A stretch of 64,000 nt of DNA, from assembly GCA_965262425.1 (NCBI GenBank), contig OZ253536.1, positions 930,001 through 994,000 of the forward strand. Reading direction: 5' to 3'. Numbering within the stretch: the stretch's first letter is position 1; each line of letters begins with the position of its first letter. A program made the translations under genes and the position numbers. The notes under the pieces were generated by a model. That model was not told where the DNA came from, searched no databases, and saw nothing but the letters and a program-made list of their open reading frames with translations. This stretch comes from CAZOZZ01 sp965262425. Its GTDB lineage: Bacteria; Acidobacteriota; Terriglobia; 20CM-2-55-15. This document shows, one piece after another, positions 51,730 to 60,630 of this stretch.

Positions 51730-52827
51730 CTAACGGAGGTTGAAATTGACTTCGATATTGAGGGCGACGTCAACCGGAGCGCCGTTCCGCATACCTGGCC
51801 GGAACTTCCATTGTTTCAGCGCCTGAATCGCGTTTTCGTCCAATCCGAATCCCAGACTGCGAATAACGCGCAGAATGTCGACCGTGCCGTCGCTTCTCAC
51901 GATGGCCTCCAGGACGACGGTTCCCTGGTAACGTGCCTTGCGTGCTTCTTCGGAGTACTGCGGATCTACCTTGAACAGTATCGTCGGAGGAGAGACACCC
52001 CCACCGATACGGAAGACACCGCCTCCAAATCCGCCACCTTGTCCCTCTCCGACGCCGGGGCCCCCTCCCTGTCCGACGCCCCGACCCTGGCCGGTTCCGA
52101 TACCGCCCCCGACACCCGGTCCGGCCGAGGGTGGTCCGGGCAAGCCCTCGAGGGCCCCAAGCAGTGCGAAGTTGACTGGCGATTGGAGGTTGGCCAGCTG
52201 GGGCGCTACGACGGTCGGTTCGGCCACCAGAATGGGATCGGTGTTGAGAATTTCGGGCGTGGGAGGAACCAGCTGTTGGTCAGCGGCTTTCGGAAGCTCA
52301 CCCAGCGTCGGAGGTGTTTCTTCCTGGAGCCCACCGCCACCTCCACCGCCGGATTGATCGTCCTCTTCAGGCAAATTCAGGATCAAAGGTGGCGACATCA
52401 GGGGGACGAACGTTTCCGTTATCTGGAAGGCGTCGGGACCGAACCCCAGAATGGGGAACATCACCAGCACGACTATGATGATGTGCGATGCAAGCGAGAT
52501 AAGTCCCGGAGTTCGCCGGCTGTGCTCGGTCCAGATACCTTCGACCTCGATCGGCTCGGCCGTCACTTCGGGCTTTTCTTTCGGATGAACGATGTCGTCT
52601 ATGGTCGCGCGGACCTGCTTTATCAGCGAGACATAAGACGTGGGCCCCCCAACCAGTTGGTTGAGAGCACTCATGTCTTTCTTGGCGGTAATTTCAATCT
52701 TGGCGGGGGGATTCTTATGCTCCTCCCACAAGTCCTGTAGTTGCGACCGCAGGGAAGTGACCCACGTGTCCTCGGCAACGGGCGAGAACGTTGGGAGTTT
52801 GGGCTCTCTTGTGACGCGGTTCTTCAT
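51730..52827 (-). CDS. TonB-family energy-transducing protein
   Basis: 365 residues. Cytoplasmic N-terminus of about 115 residues, one membrane helix (ISLASHIIIVVLVMFPILGF), a long linker rich in Pro then Gly (GGGGGGGLQEETPPTLGELP, GIGTGQGRGVGQGGGPGVGE), and a C-terminal TonB domain (VDPQYSEEARKARYQGTVVL, ALKQWKFRPGMRNGAPV). It would transmit proton-motive force to outer-membrane receptors. No exbB/exbD neighbours are present. A 12-bp direct repeat lies at the start (52829-52852). The ATG at 52827 has no evident ribosome-binding site. Confidence 0.88.
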   Translation of the reverse strand: MKNRVTREPKLPTFSPVAEDTWVTSLRSQLQDLWEEHKNPPAKIEITAKKDMSALNQLVGGPTSYVSLIKQVRATIDDIVHPKEKPEVTAEPIEVEGIWTEHSRRTPGLISLASHIIIVVLVMFPILGFGPDAFQITETFVPLMSPPLILNLPEEDDQSGGGGGGGLQEETPPTLGELPKAADQQLVPPTPEILNTDPILVAEPTVVAPQLANLQSPVNFALLGALEGLPGPPSAGPGVGGGIGTGQGRGVGQGGGPGVGEGQGGGFGGGVFRIGGGVSPPTILFKVDPQYSEEARKARYQGTVVLEAIVRSDGTVDILRVIRSLGFGLDENAIQALKQWKFRPGMRNGAPVDVALNIEVNFNLR

Positions 52828-52828
52828 C

Positions 52829-52852
52829 AAATGCTTCGATAAATGCTTCGAT
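52829..52852. repeat. 12-bp direct repeat at the tonB start
   Basis: AAATGCTTCGAT occurs twice in tandem, the first overlapping the region just 5' of the tonB start codon. It may be a duplication or a small regulator site. Confidence 0.4.
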
Positions 52853-52941
52853 GGTCTTGGATGAACCTGTTTATACTATAGTTAGCGTCCTCAGAATAAC
52901 ATATTTTGAAGGTCCCAAGGAACGGTCCCAGTCAGCAGAAT

Positions 52942-53454
52942 ATGACGTCCAGGCATCCCATTGCGACCCTGCGGGCACGACTCCCTTATCTCGGTCTTGT
53001 TGGCATCGTACTGCTGTTGGATCGCATCTCGAAATCGGTCATTCACTCTCGGTTTGATCTCGGAGAAACCCTTCCGGTCGTGAACGGCTTCTTCGACATC
53101 ATTTACGTGCGTAACACCGGAGTTGCGTTCGGCCTTTTTTCCTCTGTCAGCTCGCCCGCCAAAGCGACCCTGTTGTCGGTCTTCGCGGCGACGGCCGCGG
53201 TCATCGTCGTCTTCTACAGCATTCGCAATCCTGTCGGGCACCGTCTCCTGCAGTGGTCCCTGGCGTTGATCCTCGGCGGCGCCCTGGGCAACCTCTACGA
53301 TCGAGTGATGCACGGTTACGTTATCGATTTTCTGAGTTTTCACCTCAACGTGTACCATTGGCCGGCGTTCAATGTGGCGGACACCGCCATTTTCGCGGGT
53401 GTCATCTTTCTTGCCGCGGAAATCATAAATGATGAGATTACAGCCAGGGCCTGA
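52942..53454 (+). CDS. lspA: Lipoprotein signal peptidase (signal peptidase II)
   Basis: 170 residues, four hydrophobic segments. It cleaves lipoprotein signal peptides after lipidation. Catalytic and conserved sets are seen as VRNTGVAFGLF, ALGNLYDRVMHGYVIDFLSF and AFNVADTAI (the Asp pair in DRV... and NVADT). The start at MTSRHPIA is favoured. An upstream TTG at 52906 is also possible. Its end overlaps the pseudouridine synthase start by 26 bases. Confidence 0.94.
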   Translation: MTSRHPIATLRARLPYLGLVGIVLLLDRISKSVIHSRFDLGETLPVVNGFFDIIYVRNTGVAFGLFSSVSSPAKATLLSVFAATAAVIVVFYSIRNPVGHRLLQWSLALILGGALGNLYDRVMHGYVIDFLSFHLNVYHWPAFNVADTAIFAGVIFLAAEIINDEITARA

Positions 53455-54352
53455 TGACCGCGGGGTCCGGCTGGACATCTTTCTCTCCCGTTTTTTGAAA
53501 GATCTCACTCGCTCCCAACTCCAGACAATGAATCGCCGGGGGGCCATCCTCGTCAGTGGTGTCCGCGAGAAATCCGGGTACCGGATTCGTGGTGGCGAAA
53601 CCATCGAGATCGATCCGCCCCCGCCCGAACCTCTTTCTATCGAACCCGAATCGATCCCGTTGGATGTGTGTTATGAGGACTCGGATCTGGCCGTGATCGA
53701 GAAACCGGCCGGCATGGTTGTGCATCCGGGAGCCGGCAACCGGCGGGGAACTCTCGTTAACGCTCTACTGGCACGCTTCGGTCGGTTGTCCGACGCCGGC
53801 GGTTCCACTCGCGCCGGCATCGTTCATCGACTGGACAAACTCACGTCAGGTCTGATCATCGTTGCTAGAAACAACGTCTCGCATTACCAGCTGTCCAGGA
53901 GTTTTGAGAAGAGGGAAGTCCAGAAGACCTACACGGCACTGGTTCACGGACGTCCGAAGACAGCTACTGGAACGATCGACCTGAACATCGGGCGACATCC
54001 CAAAGTGCGAACACGCATGAGTGCGAGGCCCGTCGGGGGGCGCGTGGCCCATTCGGAGTATCGCACTATCGACGAACGCGCGGGTTTCACTCTGCTCGAG
54101 GTGCGTATTCGCACCGGCCGGACGCACCAGATTCGGGTGCACCTCGCTGCGATAGGACACCCGGTGGTCGGCGATGGGGTTTATGGCGAAAAAGCCGATG
54201 CCGTTTTTCGTCGAGTGTACCGGGACCTGGGGCGATACTTTCTCCACGCGTCGGATCTGGAGTTTCCACATCCGGTTGCGGGGACAACGATGGCGTTCCA
54301 TTCGGTGCTGCCTGACGACTTGAGACGAGTGCTGGACTTGCTCCCTGCTTGA
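53429..54352 (+). CDS. RluD-family large-subunit pseudouridine synthase
   Basis: 307 residues. N-terminal S4-like RNA-binding domain (VRLDIFLSRFLKDLTRSQLQ), then the synthase domain with DSDLAVIEKPAGMVVHPGAG, the catalytic Asp in GIVHRLDKLTSGLIIVARN and the C-terminal TGRTHQIRVHLAAIGHPVVG. RluD normally reads HRLDKDTSGL, so KLTSGL is a small variant that does not touch the catalytic Asp. It modifies 23S rRNA, by family. Linked to lspA. Confidence 0.93.
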   Translation: MMRLQPGPDDRGVRLDIFLSRFLKDLTRSQLQTMNRRGAILVSGVREKSGYRIRGGETIEIDPPPPEPLSIEPESIPLDVCYEDSDLAVIEKPAGMVVHPGAGNRRGTLVNALLARFGRLSDAGGSTRAGIVHRLDKLTSGLIIVARNNVSHYQLSRSFEKREVQKTYTALVHGRPKTATGTIDLNIGRHPKVRTRMSARPVGGRVAHSEYRTIDERAGFTLLEVRIRTGRTHQIRVHLAAIGHPVVGDGVYGEKADAVFRRVYRDLGRYFLHASDLEFPHPVAGTTMAFHSVLPDDLRRVLDLLPA

Positions 54353-54397
54353 AAAGTGTGGCTCTACGACAGCCGATCCGTGTATTTTGTTGTGTCT

Positions 54398-54797
54398 GAA
54401 AGCGGGTGGGCGGGCAATCGCTTCCGCAAGGGAGAGGAAAGTCCGAACTCCACAGGGCAGTGTGCCCCGTAACTCGGGGGCCCGAAAGGGACGGAAAGTG
54501 CCACAGAAAATATACCGCCGTGCCCGGCGTCTGAATGCTTCGTTCCATCGAACCGATGCATTCAGGCGCCGGGTACGGTAAGGGTGAAAAGGTGCGGTAA
54601 GAGCGCACCAGCGGTCCGGCAACGGGCCGGCTTGGTAAACCCCACACGGAGCAAGGCCAAATAGAGAAACGTAGAGGACGGCCCGTCCGAGTTTCCGGGT
54701 AGGCTGCTTGAGCCCCGGTGAAAGCCGGGGCCTAGATGAATGATTGCCGCCCCAACATCGTTGGGGAACAGAATTCGGCTTACAGCCCGCCCGTTTT
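54398..54797 (+). ncRNA. rnpB: RNase P RNA (bacterial type A)
   Basis: The catalytic RNA for tRNA 5' maturation. Conserved blocks are GAGGAAAGTCCGAACTCC (P4/CRI), ACAGGGCAG, the CRIV/V ribonuclease region with AGGGTGAAAAGGTGCGGTAA-type P10/11 and AACCCCACACGGAGCAAGGC, and the closing segment TTCGGCTTACAGCCCGCCCG. The 5' GCGGGTGGGCGGGC pairs with the 3' GCCCGCCC to form P1. Boundaries approximate. It lies between the pseudouridine synthase and the epimerase gene. Confidence 0.96.
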
Positions 54798-54834
54798 CAG
54801 AGCAACTCGTACCAACAGGAAGATCGGAGGTGGA

Positions 54835-55773
54835 GTGGCAGTATATGTCGTGACCGGCGGGGCCGGATTCATCGGTTCCCACATTGCCGAGGAACTGATC
54901 AGCCGTGGTGAAAAGGTCATCGTGTTCGACAATTTGTCGACTGGTAAACGTGAGAATCTGGAGGTTCTCGGCGGTCGGGCCGATGTCCGGGAGATCGACC
55001 TGGCCACCGACCCGCGACTTTCCGACCACCTTGACGGCGTCGACTTCGTTATCCATCAGGCGGCGATCCCGTCGGTGCCCAGATCCATCAAGGATCCCCT
55101 GACGTCTCACGCAGCCAATGTGAATGGGACGTTGAATCTGCTGGACGCTTCCAGGAAGGCAGGCGTTCGCCGGTTTGTCTACGCTTCTTCGTCGTCGCTT
55201 TACGGCGACAGCCCCACCCTGCCGAAGCATGAGGGCATGCCCGCCGCCCCGTTGTCTCCCTACGGTGGGCAGAAGTTCTTTGGAGAGGTCTATGCCCAGG
55301 TGTTCTGGCGGGCGTACCAGATGGAAACCGTATCGTTGAGGTACTTCAACGTCTTTGGTCCCAGGCAGGATCCCTCCTCCCAGTACAGCGGCGTGATTGC
55401 CCGATTTATTCCCGCCGTCCTGTCCGGCAAGAGACCGGTGATATACGGTGACGGCGAGCAATCCCGGGACTTCACCTACGTTTCCAATGTCGTCGACGCC
55501 AACCTGAGGGCGTGTGTCGCCGAAGGAGTAGCGGGCGAGGCATTCAACATCGCATGCGGTGACCGAATTACGGTGAACTCGATTCTCTCGGAGATCAGAA
55601 CCCTGATCGGGAGCGACATCAAACCCATCTACGAACCCCCTCGGCCCGGAGACATACTCCATTCGCAGGCCGACATCTCGAAAGCCAGGGATAAGTTGGG
55701 CTGGAACCCTATCGCCACCTTCACGGAGGGATTGACGCCTACGATTGACTGGTATCGGGGAAGTGGTCAGTGA
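54835..55773 (+). CDS. NAD-dependent sugar-nucleotide epimerase/dehydratase (GalE-like SDR)
   Basis: 312 residues, extended short-chain dehydrogenase. N-terminal YVVTGGAGFIGSHIAEELIS (NAD-binding), catalytic Tyr/Lys in SPYGGQKFFGEVYAQVFWRA, and YFNVFGPRQDPSSQYSGVIA typical of UDP-glucose 4-epimerase-like enzymes. The start is GTG at 54835 with GGAGG just upstream. Acts on cytoplasmic UDP sugars for surface polysaccharide. Exact substrate not assigned. Confidence 0.9.
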   Translation: MAVYVVTGGAGFIGSHIAEELISRGEKVIVFDNLSTGKRENLEVLGGRADVREIDLATDPRLSDHLDGVDFVIHQAAIPSVPRSIKDPLTSHAANVNGTLNLLDASRKAGVRRFVYASSSSLYGDSPTLPKHEGMPAAPLSPYGGQKFFGEVYAQVFWRAYQMETVSLRYFNVFGPRQDPSSQYSGVIARFIPAVLSGKRPVIYGDGEQSRDFTYVSNVVDANLRACVAEGVAGEAFNIACGDRITVNSILSEIRTLIGSDIKPIYEPPRPGDILHSQADISKARDKLGWNPIATFTEGLTPTIDWYRGSGQ

Positions 55774-55800
55774 TGGGGAAGTGGTCAGTGGTCAGTTGGG
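55757..55800. repeat. AGTGGTCAGTGG-type repeat
   Basis: GGGGAAGTGGTCAGTGATGG followed by GGAAGTGGTCAGTGGTCAGT. Related to the pieces at 23104 and 40838. Confidence 0.6.
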
Positions 55801-55817
55801 GGAGGGGAGACCGAATA

Positions 55818-57030
55818 CTATTGGACGGTGATTGTCACTTCGGACTGACTGGTACCGCCGCGGCCGTCATTGGCGACGGCGCGTACTACGTAGTCTCCGG
55901 GGGTGAGGCCACTGGCATCGAACGTTACTGTTTCTCCGGTTCCGACGACCTGGCCGGCGCTGCTGGTCCAGGCGTAGGTCAGCGGATCGCTGTCCGCATC
56001 GAAGGCGACTGCAGTGACCTGGACCGAACCACCAACGGGTATCGCCGCTTGCTCGACTTCCAGGACGATGAGCGGGAAATTGTTTGTCAGCACTGGTTCG
56101 ACGGGTTTTGTGTAGGTGATGCCAAAGACGAACCCATCGCTTTCGGAGTTCCCTGGGAACTCCCGGTCGAAGTTGCTGTTTCGACGGTACCCGCCGCTGA
56201 AAGTGATTCCGCGGTTCAACCTCAGATAACGAAAACCAAACACTAAGTCGCTTGGAGCCTGGATCACGTCGTTGGGGCTTCCGGCGCCGATGAACGTGAC
56301 AGTGCTGTACTCGAAGATTCCCTGCACGATCCCGCCCCCATAAATACCGATTCCTCCGGCAGGCCAGATTAGTCCGATTCCGCTGCGAAGCTCATCTTTC
56401 AGCGTGATCGGTACGGGTAGTTCCGCGTCGCTCGTCGACACCAGACCCATGCTCGAATTCAATAGAAACTGGAGTGGCAAGGAGGACGTGAAGACCAGTT
56501 CGATACCACCGTCGACCTTGCCGGACCCCAGTCCCGCGGTTTCGTCTGCATGGGGGATCTTGACAAAACCCGACAAGCTTATCCCTCCCAAACTGCCCTG
56601 GCGGCGCTGTATCCGGTACTTCCCGGTGATGATCGTGTCACCGAAGCCTTTAACGAATGGATCTTTCACAAACGGCAGGGTGTTGAAGAATCCATTCTGG
56701 GATAGGTTTCGCGCGGCGATCTGTCTCTGGGCTTCGATCGTGGCGGTCACCGTGAGCCGTCCTAGGCCAGCCGTCCGGTCAGGAAAAAATGGGGACGGAA
56801 TTGATGTCCAGGTCGCGGGGAGTCCGATCGATGTTGTTCAGCCCCACGCCGAAAGAAAACTGGTTCTTGTTCAGGGTTTCGACGCTGGGCACGACCAATC
56901 CACCCCGGTCGCCGAAGATGGTGCCGCTTTGCTTGGAGATACGGATGATGCGAGCGGTACGTTCCTCGTCCTGGGCAAAGAGTGTCCCTGTCAAAGCCAG
57001 CAGGAGGATTGGGAAGAGAATTCGTTTCAT
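55818..57030 (-). pseudogene. Outer-membrane protein with PKD domain, frameshifted in a homopolymer
   Basis: The N-terminal half has a signal peptide (MKRILFPILLLALTGTLFAQ) and reads to DLDINSVPIF, then stops. The second half continues in another frame from about PDRTAGLGRLTVTATIEAQR. Removing one base from the A6 run (plus 56784-56789, T6 on the coding strand) joins them into one protein of about 400 residues. It would be a beta-barrel (repeated FGFRYLRLNRGITFSGGYRR-type strands) with a C-terminal PKD domain (IPVGGSVQVTAVAFDADSDP). Could be a sequencing error, decay or slippage-based phase variation. Confidence 0.78.
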
Positions 57031-57037
57031 GTACAAT
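57009..57037 (+). promoter_or_regulatory. Putative leaderless promoter of the M1 peptidase gene
   Basis: TTGGGA (57009-57014), 17-bp spacer, TACAAT (57032-57037). The ATG at 57045 begins seven bases after the -10 element, where transcription should start. It lies within the start of the divergent outer-membrane gene. Confidence 0.5.
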
Positions 57038-57044
57038 CCTCGGT

Positions 57045-59489
57045 ATGCACGCCCTTGTTGCTCTCCTGGCTACGCTCCTTCTTGCGTCATCGGGCGGACC
57101 CGTTCAAGCAGGAGAGGACGAAATCTTAGCTCAGTTGTCAAAACTTCGTCTAGACAAAAACCGGATCTACTTGATTCGCGATATCACGATCCGCCGCGAC
57201 ACCCTGTCGATATCGTTCAACCGTGGAACCATCGTTTTTCTCGAGGCGGTGATGGGACAGGTTACCGGCGCCATTTTCCTCGGCAGCGGGGAGATCCTTT
57301 CAATTCCCCCGGATCCGAGCGAGAAGCGGCAACTTATCAAGTTTACCGAATCACCGATTCTTAATGAACGTTTCGATGCGGGTATGTTCCGTTTTACCGA
57401 CGACACCTACGCGGAGATCATTACACAGTATGAGGAACGCGCTCGAGAAGACGTCCCCGATGACGCGTTTTCGGAGTTGCTTCCCTGGGAGGAAAACCTC
57501 GGCGAGCGTTCACACCTGCTGAACCTGCGCCTGCTGGCCGATTTGATTGGGAACGACGACCGCCCTCTCTTTTATTCCGAGCTGCGAGGAACCCGGCTCG
57601 GTTGGTTCAACGCGGTCTACGATCAGCGCCTGGCCGAAGAGGTCACCCTGGTCAGGTCCGGAGTCGAGTCCGACTCGGGTATCTCGGACATCTGGACGAG
57701 TTACAACAGGCGCAGCGAGGCGCGAGATCCCGAGGAATCTGCCCATGAGGACCCGGCATTTGTAGACATCACCGCCTATGACATCGACGCGACGATACTT
57801 CCGGACTCCCGGCTGGATGCTGTTGCCAGACTGACTTTGACTTCCCGGCGACCCGGAGAGCGAGTCCTTCGGTTCGATCTCACGCGCACGCTCCGACTGT
57901 CGGAGGTGACGTGGAACGGAGAGCCCGTGTCGTTCTTTCAGCACGCCGAAGCAGATGGTGGTTCCCAGTACGACGGTTTCGACCGGCTCGCCGTGATCTT
58001 GCCTTCACCCACCGAAGCCGGGCAGGAGATGGTCCTGGAGTTCCACTATTCGGGCAGGGTTCTGGAGGCTCGAGGCGAAGGTATCTTCTACGTGAGTGAA
58101 CGTGCTCTCTGGTATCCCAACTTCGGGCTCCAGGATCCGGCACGGTTCGATCTTCACTTTCACTACCCGTCCGACAACGCCCTGGTAGCCACGGGTCGTC
58201 TGGTCGAGGAGCGGGAAGAGAACGGGCTTCGACATTCGCGATGGACAAGCGGGCGGGAGTTCTTCGTGGCCGGTTTCAGCTATGGCGACTTTACGATCGA
58301 AAGCCACGAAGCCTCGGTTGTGCCCATATTCTTGTGCATCAACAACAACGTGGAGACGATTTTCAAAGAGATCGAATCCGAGCGCGCCATCAGAACGGAG
58401 CGAGCGCTACGGAATGCCGCGGCGATCATGCCCCGGAGAAGCGGGAGCCCGTTGGCGCGCGTGGTTAACGTCGACCCGGACTTTGGAGCCTTTTCGACAG
58501 AGGGCTTGACCGACAGTATCCTGGAGGATGTGGGCGCCACGCTGGAGTTTTTCTCCGACGCCCTCGGGCCATATCCCTTCGACCGCTTGGCCATATCACA
58601 GTTTCCCGTCGCCTTTTCCCAGGGTTGGCCGTCTCTGATTTATGTCTCTAGTTTGTCCTTCTTCACTCCCGAACAGCTCGGCCGTTTGGGTCTGGAGGCG
58701 AAGAACGACCTCATCGCTACGGAATTTGTTCGCGCTCACGAGGTTGCCCACCAGTGGTTCGGTAACAAAGTCGGATGGCGGAGTTACCGGGACCAGTGGA
58801 TGATGGAAGGCCTTTCCAATTACCTGGGTGCGATGTACCTCGAACACAAATATGGAGACGATGCGCCGCTGCTGGACATCCTCGATGATGCGGTGTCCCG
58901 TCTGTTCGTGTCGACCGGAGAAGGCACCACTCACGACGACAACGGCCCGGTGTGGCTGGGCCACCGCCTGTCCACTTCGTCCATACCGGACGGGTACATC
59001 GAAACGGTTTACACCAAATCGACCTGGATTGTTCACATGCTTCGAAGGATGATGCAGGACGACAACGGATCCGACGATCGGTTTCTGGGAATGCTTCGAG
59101 AGTTTCTCAACGATTTCGATGGGCGCCCCGCATCGACCTGGGACCTGAAAGCCGCCGTTCGAAAGCATATGACCGGCCGAATGGACGTTGCCGGAGACGG
59201 CACGATGGACTGGTTCTTCGAGCAGTGGGTCTTCGGCACCGGCGTGCCTACCTACGACATGACCTACACGATTGAGCGGTCCGGCGGATCCCTGGTTGCT
59301 TCCGGCCGAATCACCCCGACCGGTGTCTCCGGGTTCCTCATGCCCGTACCCGTCTACGCCGGCGACACGCACCTGGGCGACGTCGTGGTCTCCGACGCCG
59401 GCGCCAACTTCAGCTTTACCCTGGACGGAGAGGCGGACAGCCTTGAACTGGACCCCTACCACAGTGTGTTGATGCGGTCCCGTAACTGA
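57045..59489 (+). CDS. M1 family metallopeptidase (aminopeptidase-like), secreted
   Basis: 814 residues. Signal peptide MHALVALLATLLLASSGGPV. The zinc site is intact: HEVAH (His565, Glu566, His569) and Glu588 in WMMEGLSNYLG. The Gly-x-Met-x-Asn motif of classical M1 enzymes is not obvious. A beta-sandwich domain precedes (DSRLDAVARLTLTSRRPGER), and a C-terminal domain follows after residue about 740. The start has no ribosome-binding site. It is 14 bp from the start of the divergent gene. Confidence 0.9.
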   Translation: MHALVALLATLLLASSGGPVQAGEDEILAQLSKLRLDKNRIYLIRDITIRRDTLSISFNRGTIVFLEAVMGQVTGAIFLGSGEILSIPPDPSEKRQLIKFTESPILNERFDAGMFRFTDDTYAEIITQYEERAREDVPDDAFSELLPWEENLGERSHLLNLRLLADLIGNDDRPLFYSELRGTRLGWFNAVYDQRLAEEVTLVRSGVESDSGISDIWTSYNRRSEARDPEESAHEDPAFVDITAYDIDATILPDSRLDAVARLTLTSRRPGERVLRFDLTRTLRLSEVTWNGEPVSFFQHAEADGGSQYDGFDRLAVILPSPTEAGQEMVLEFHYSGRVLEARGEGIFYVSERALWYPNFGLQDPARFDLHFHYPSDNALVATGRLVEEREENGLRHSRWTSGREFFVAGFSYGDFTIESHEASVVPIFLCINNNVETIFKEIESERAIRTERALRNAAAIMPRRSGSPLARVVNVDPDFGAFSTEGLTDSILEDVGATLEFFSDALGPYPFDRLAISQFPVAFSQGWPSLIYVSSLSFFTPEQLGRLGLEAKNDLIATEFVRAHEVAHQWFGNKVGWRSYRDQWMMEGLSNYLGAMYLEHKYGDDAPLLDILDDAVSRLFVSTGEGTTHDDNGPVWLGHRLSTSSIPDGYIETVYTKSTWIVHMLRRMMQDDNGSDDRFLGMLREFLNDFDGRPASTWDLKAAVRKHMTGRMDVAGDGTMDWFFEQWVFGTGVPTYDMTYTIERSGGSLVASGRITPTGVSGFLMPVPVYAGDTHLGDVVVSDAGANFSFTLDGEADSLELDPYHSVLMRSRN

Positions 59490-59504
59490 GAGGGGACAGG
59501 ATCT

Positions 59505-59795
59505 TCGACGCAGAGGCGCAGAGGCGCAAAGTCGGTTTTTGACGGACAGTTATGCGTGTGCCATCGCTGTGACGATTGGCGAAACATTTTTTTCAACACG
59601 AAGACACGAAGAACACGAAGTCAGAAAGAAAATAAATTATCAATAACTTCGTGTTCCTCCGTGTCCCTCGTGTCTTCGTGTTGAAATACCGGCCGTGTAT
59701 GCTTGCCGTCACCTTACAGTCAGGCCCGACTCCACCACCAGCCGTCCCAGACAAACACCCTTTGCGTCTTTGCGTTTTTGCGTTGAAAGTCCCCT
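59505..59795. repeat. Cluster of family C repeats (three sub-repeats)
   Basis: TTCGACGCAGAGGCGCAGAG (59505). AACACGAAGACACGAAGAAC (59597) with its inverted partner TTCGTGTTCCTCCGTGTCCC (59651). CCCTTTGCGTCTTTGCGTTT (59757). This accounts for the 310-bp gap before prmC. No gene is seen. Confidence 0.75.
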
Positions 59796-59799
59796 CCCC

Positions 59800-60630
59800 T
59801 CACCGTTTACGTGCAGCGATGACTCTTGGGATCCCCTGGAGGTCCGCCCGGGTCGGCAGCAATTCCCATTCTTCACCAAATAGATCCCGAATTTGCTTTT
59901 CCATTGCGTATCCGATCTCGACGACCAGGTATCCACCCTGGATCAGGCGTTCGTGGGCTTGAGGCAGCAGGTTGCGGTAGACGCTGGTGGGTTCGTCGGG
60001 TGCGAACAGGGCGACGTGAGGTTCGTGTTCGCGGACCTCTCTCTGGAGGCTCCTGAAGTCGTTAGTGTTGACGTACGGAGGGTTGCTGACGACGAACTCG
60101 AACTGGCCGGTGCACGCATCCGTCAGGTTCATGTTCAGGAAGCCAACCGATGCGCCAAGCGCCAGAGAGTTCCGGCTGGCCACGTGCAGGGCCTCTTCTG
60201 AGATATCGCCAGCAAAGACATCAGAAGACGGTATTTCCAGGCTCAGCGTAATGGCGATGCATCCCGACCCCGTACCGACGTCGATGATGCGTGGGGCCTC
60301 CCAATGGTTGAGCCGAGCGACCACCTCGATCACGAATTCGGTCTCGGGGCGGGGAATCAGCACCCGTTCGTTGACGGAAAAGGGCCTCCCATAGAATTCC
60401 TGGATGCCGGTGATGTGCTGGGTCGGTTCGCCGGTCAGACGCCGCTCGATCATCGATCGGTAGTTGTCCCAGACCCACTTGTCGATCGTGTCGTTGTTAT
60501 GGGAGTAGATGTAGGTCCGATCCACTCCTAACGAGTGTGCGAGAAGGACCTCCCCTGTCAGGCGGGCGGCGGATACGAGGTTCTGTTCCAGGGTTTCGAT
60601 GCCTGTTGCCAGAGCTTCGCCGAGCGTCAC
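59800..60630 (-). CDS. prmC: Release-factor glutamine methyltransferase
   Basis: 276 residues. Methylates the GGQ glutamine of release factors. SAM-binding motif IIDVGTGSGCIAITLSLEIP, the diagnostic NPPY in FEFVVSNPPYVNTNDFRSLQ, and the RRLTGEPTQHITGIQEFYGR segment of PrmC/HemK. It follows prfA with an overlap (60627-60630), the usual prfA-prmC pairing. Confidence 0.96.
   Translation of the reverse strand: MTLGEALATGIETLEQNLVSAARLTGEVLLAHSLGVDRTYIYSHNNDTIDKWVWDNYRSMIERRLTGEPTQHITGIQEFYGRPFSVNERVLIPRPETEFVIEVVARLNHWEAPRIIDVGTGSGCIAITLSLEIPSSDVFAGDISEEALHVASRNSLALGASVGFLNMNLTDACTGQFEFVVSNPPYVNTNDFRSLQREVREHEPHVALFAPDEPTSVYRNLLPQAHERLIQGGYLVVEIGYAMEKQIRDLFGEEWELLPTRADLQGIPRVIAARKR

Noticed and set aside
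52860..52890. TATACTATAG as a promoter for lspA
   Set aside because: A -10-like sequence is present but no -35 at a suitable distance was found on either strand, so it is not listed as a feature.
59597..59688. ACACGAAGACACGAAG repeats as a CRISPR array
   Set aside because: No regular repeat-spacer pattern. It is one inverted pair with no variable spacers and no cas genes.
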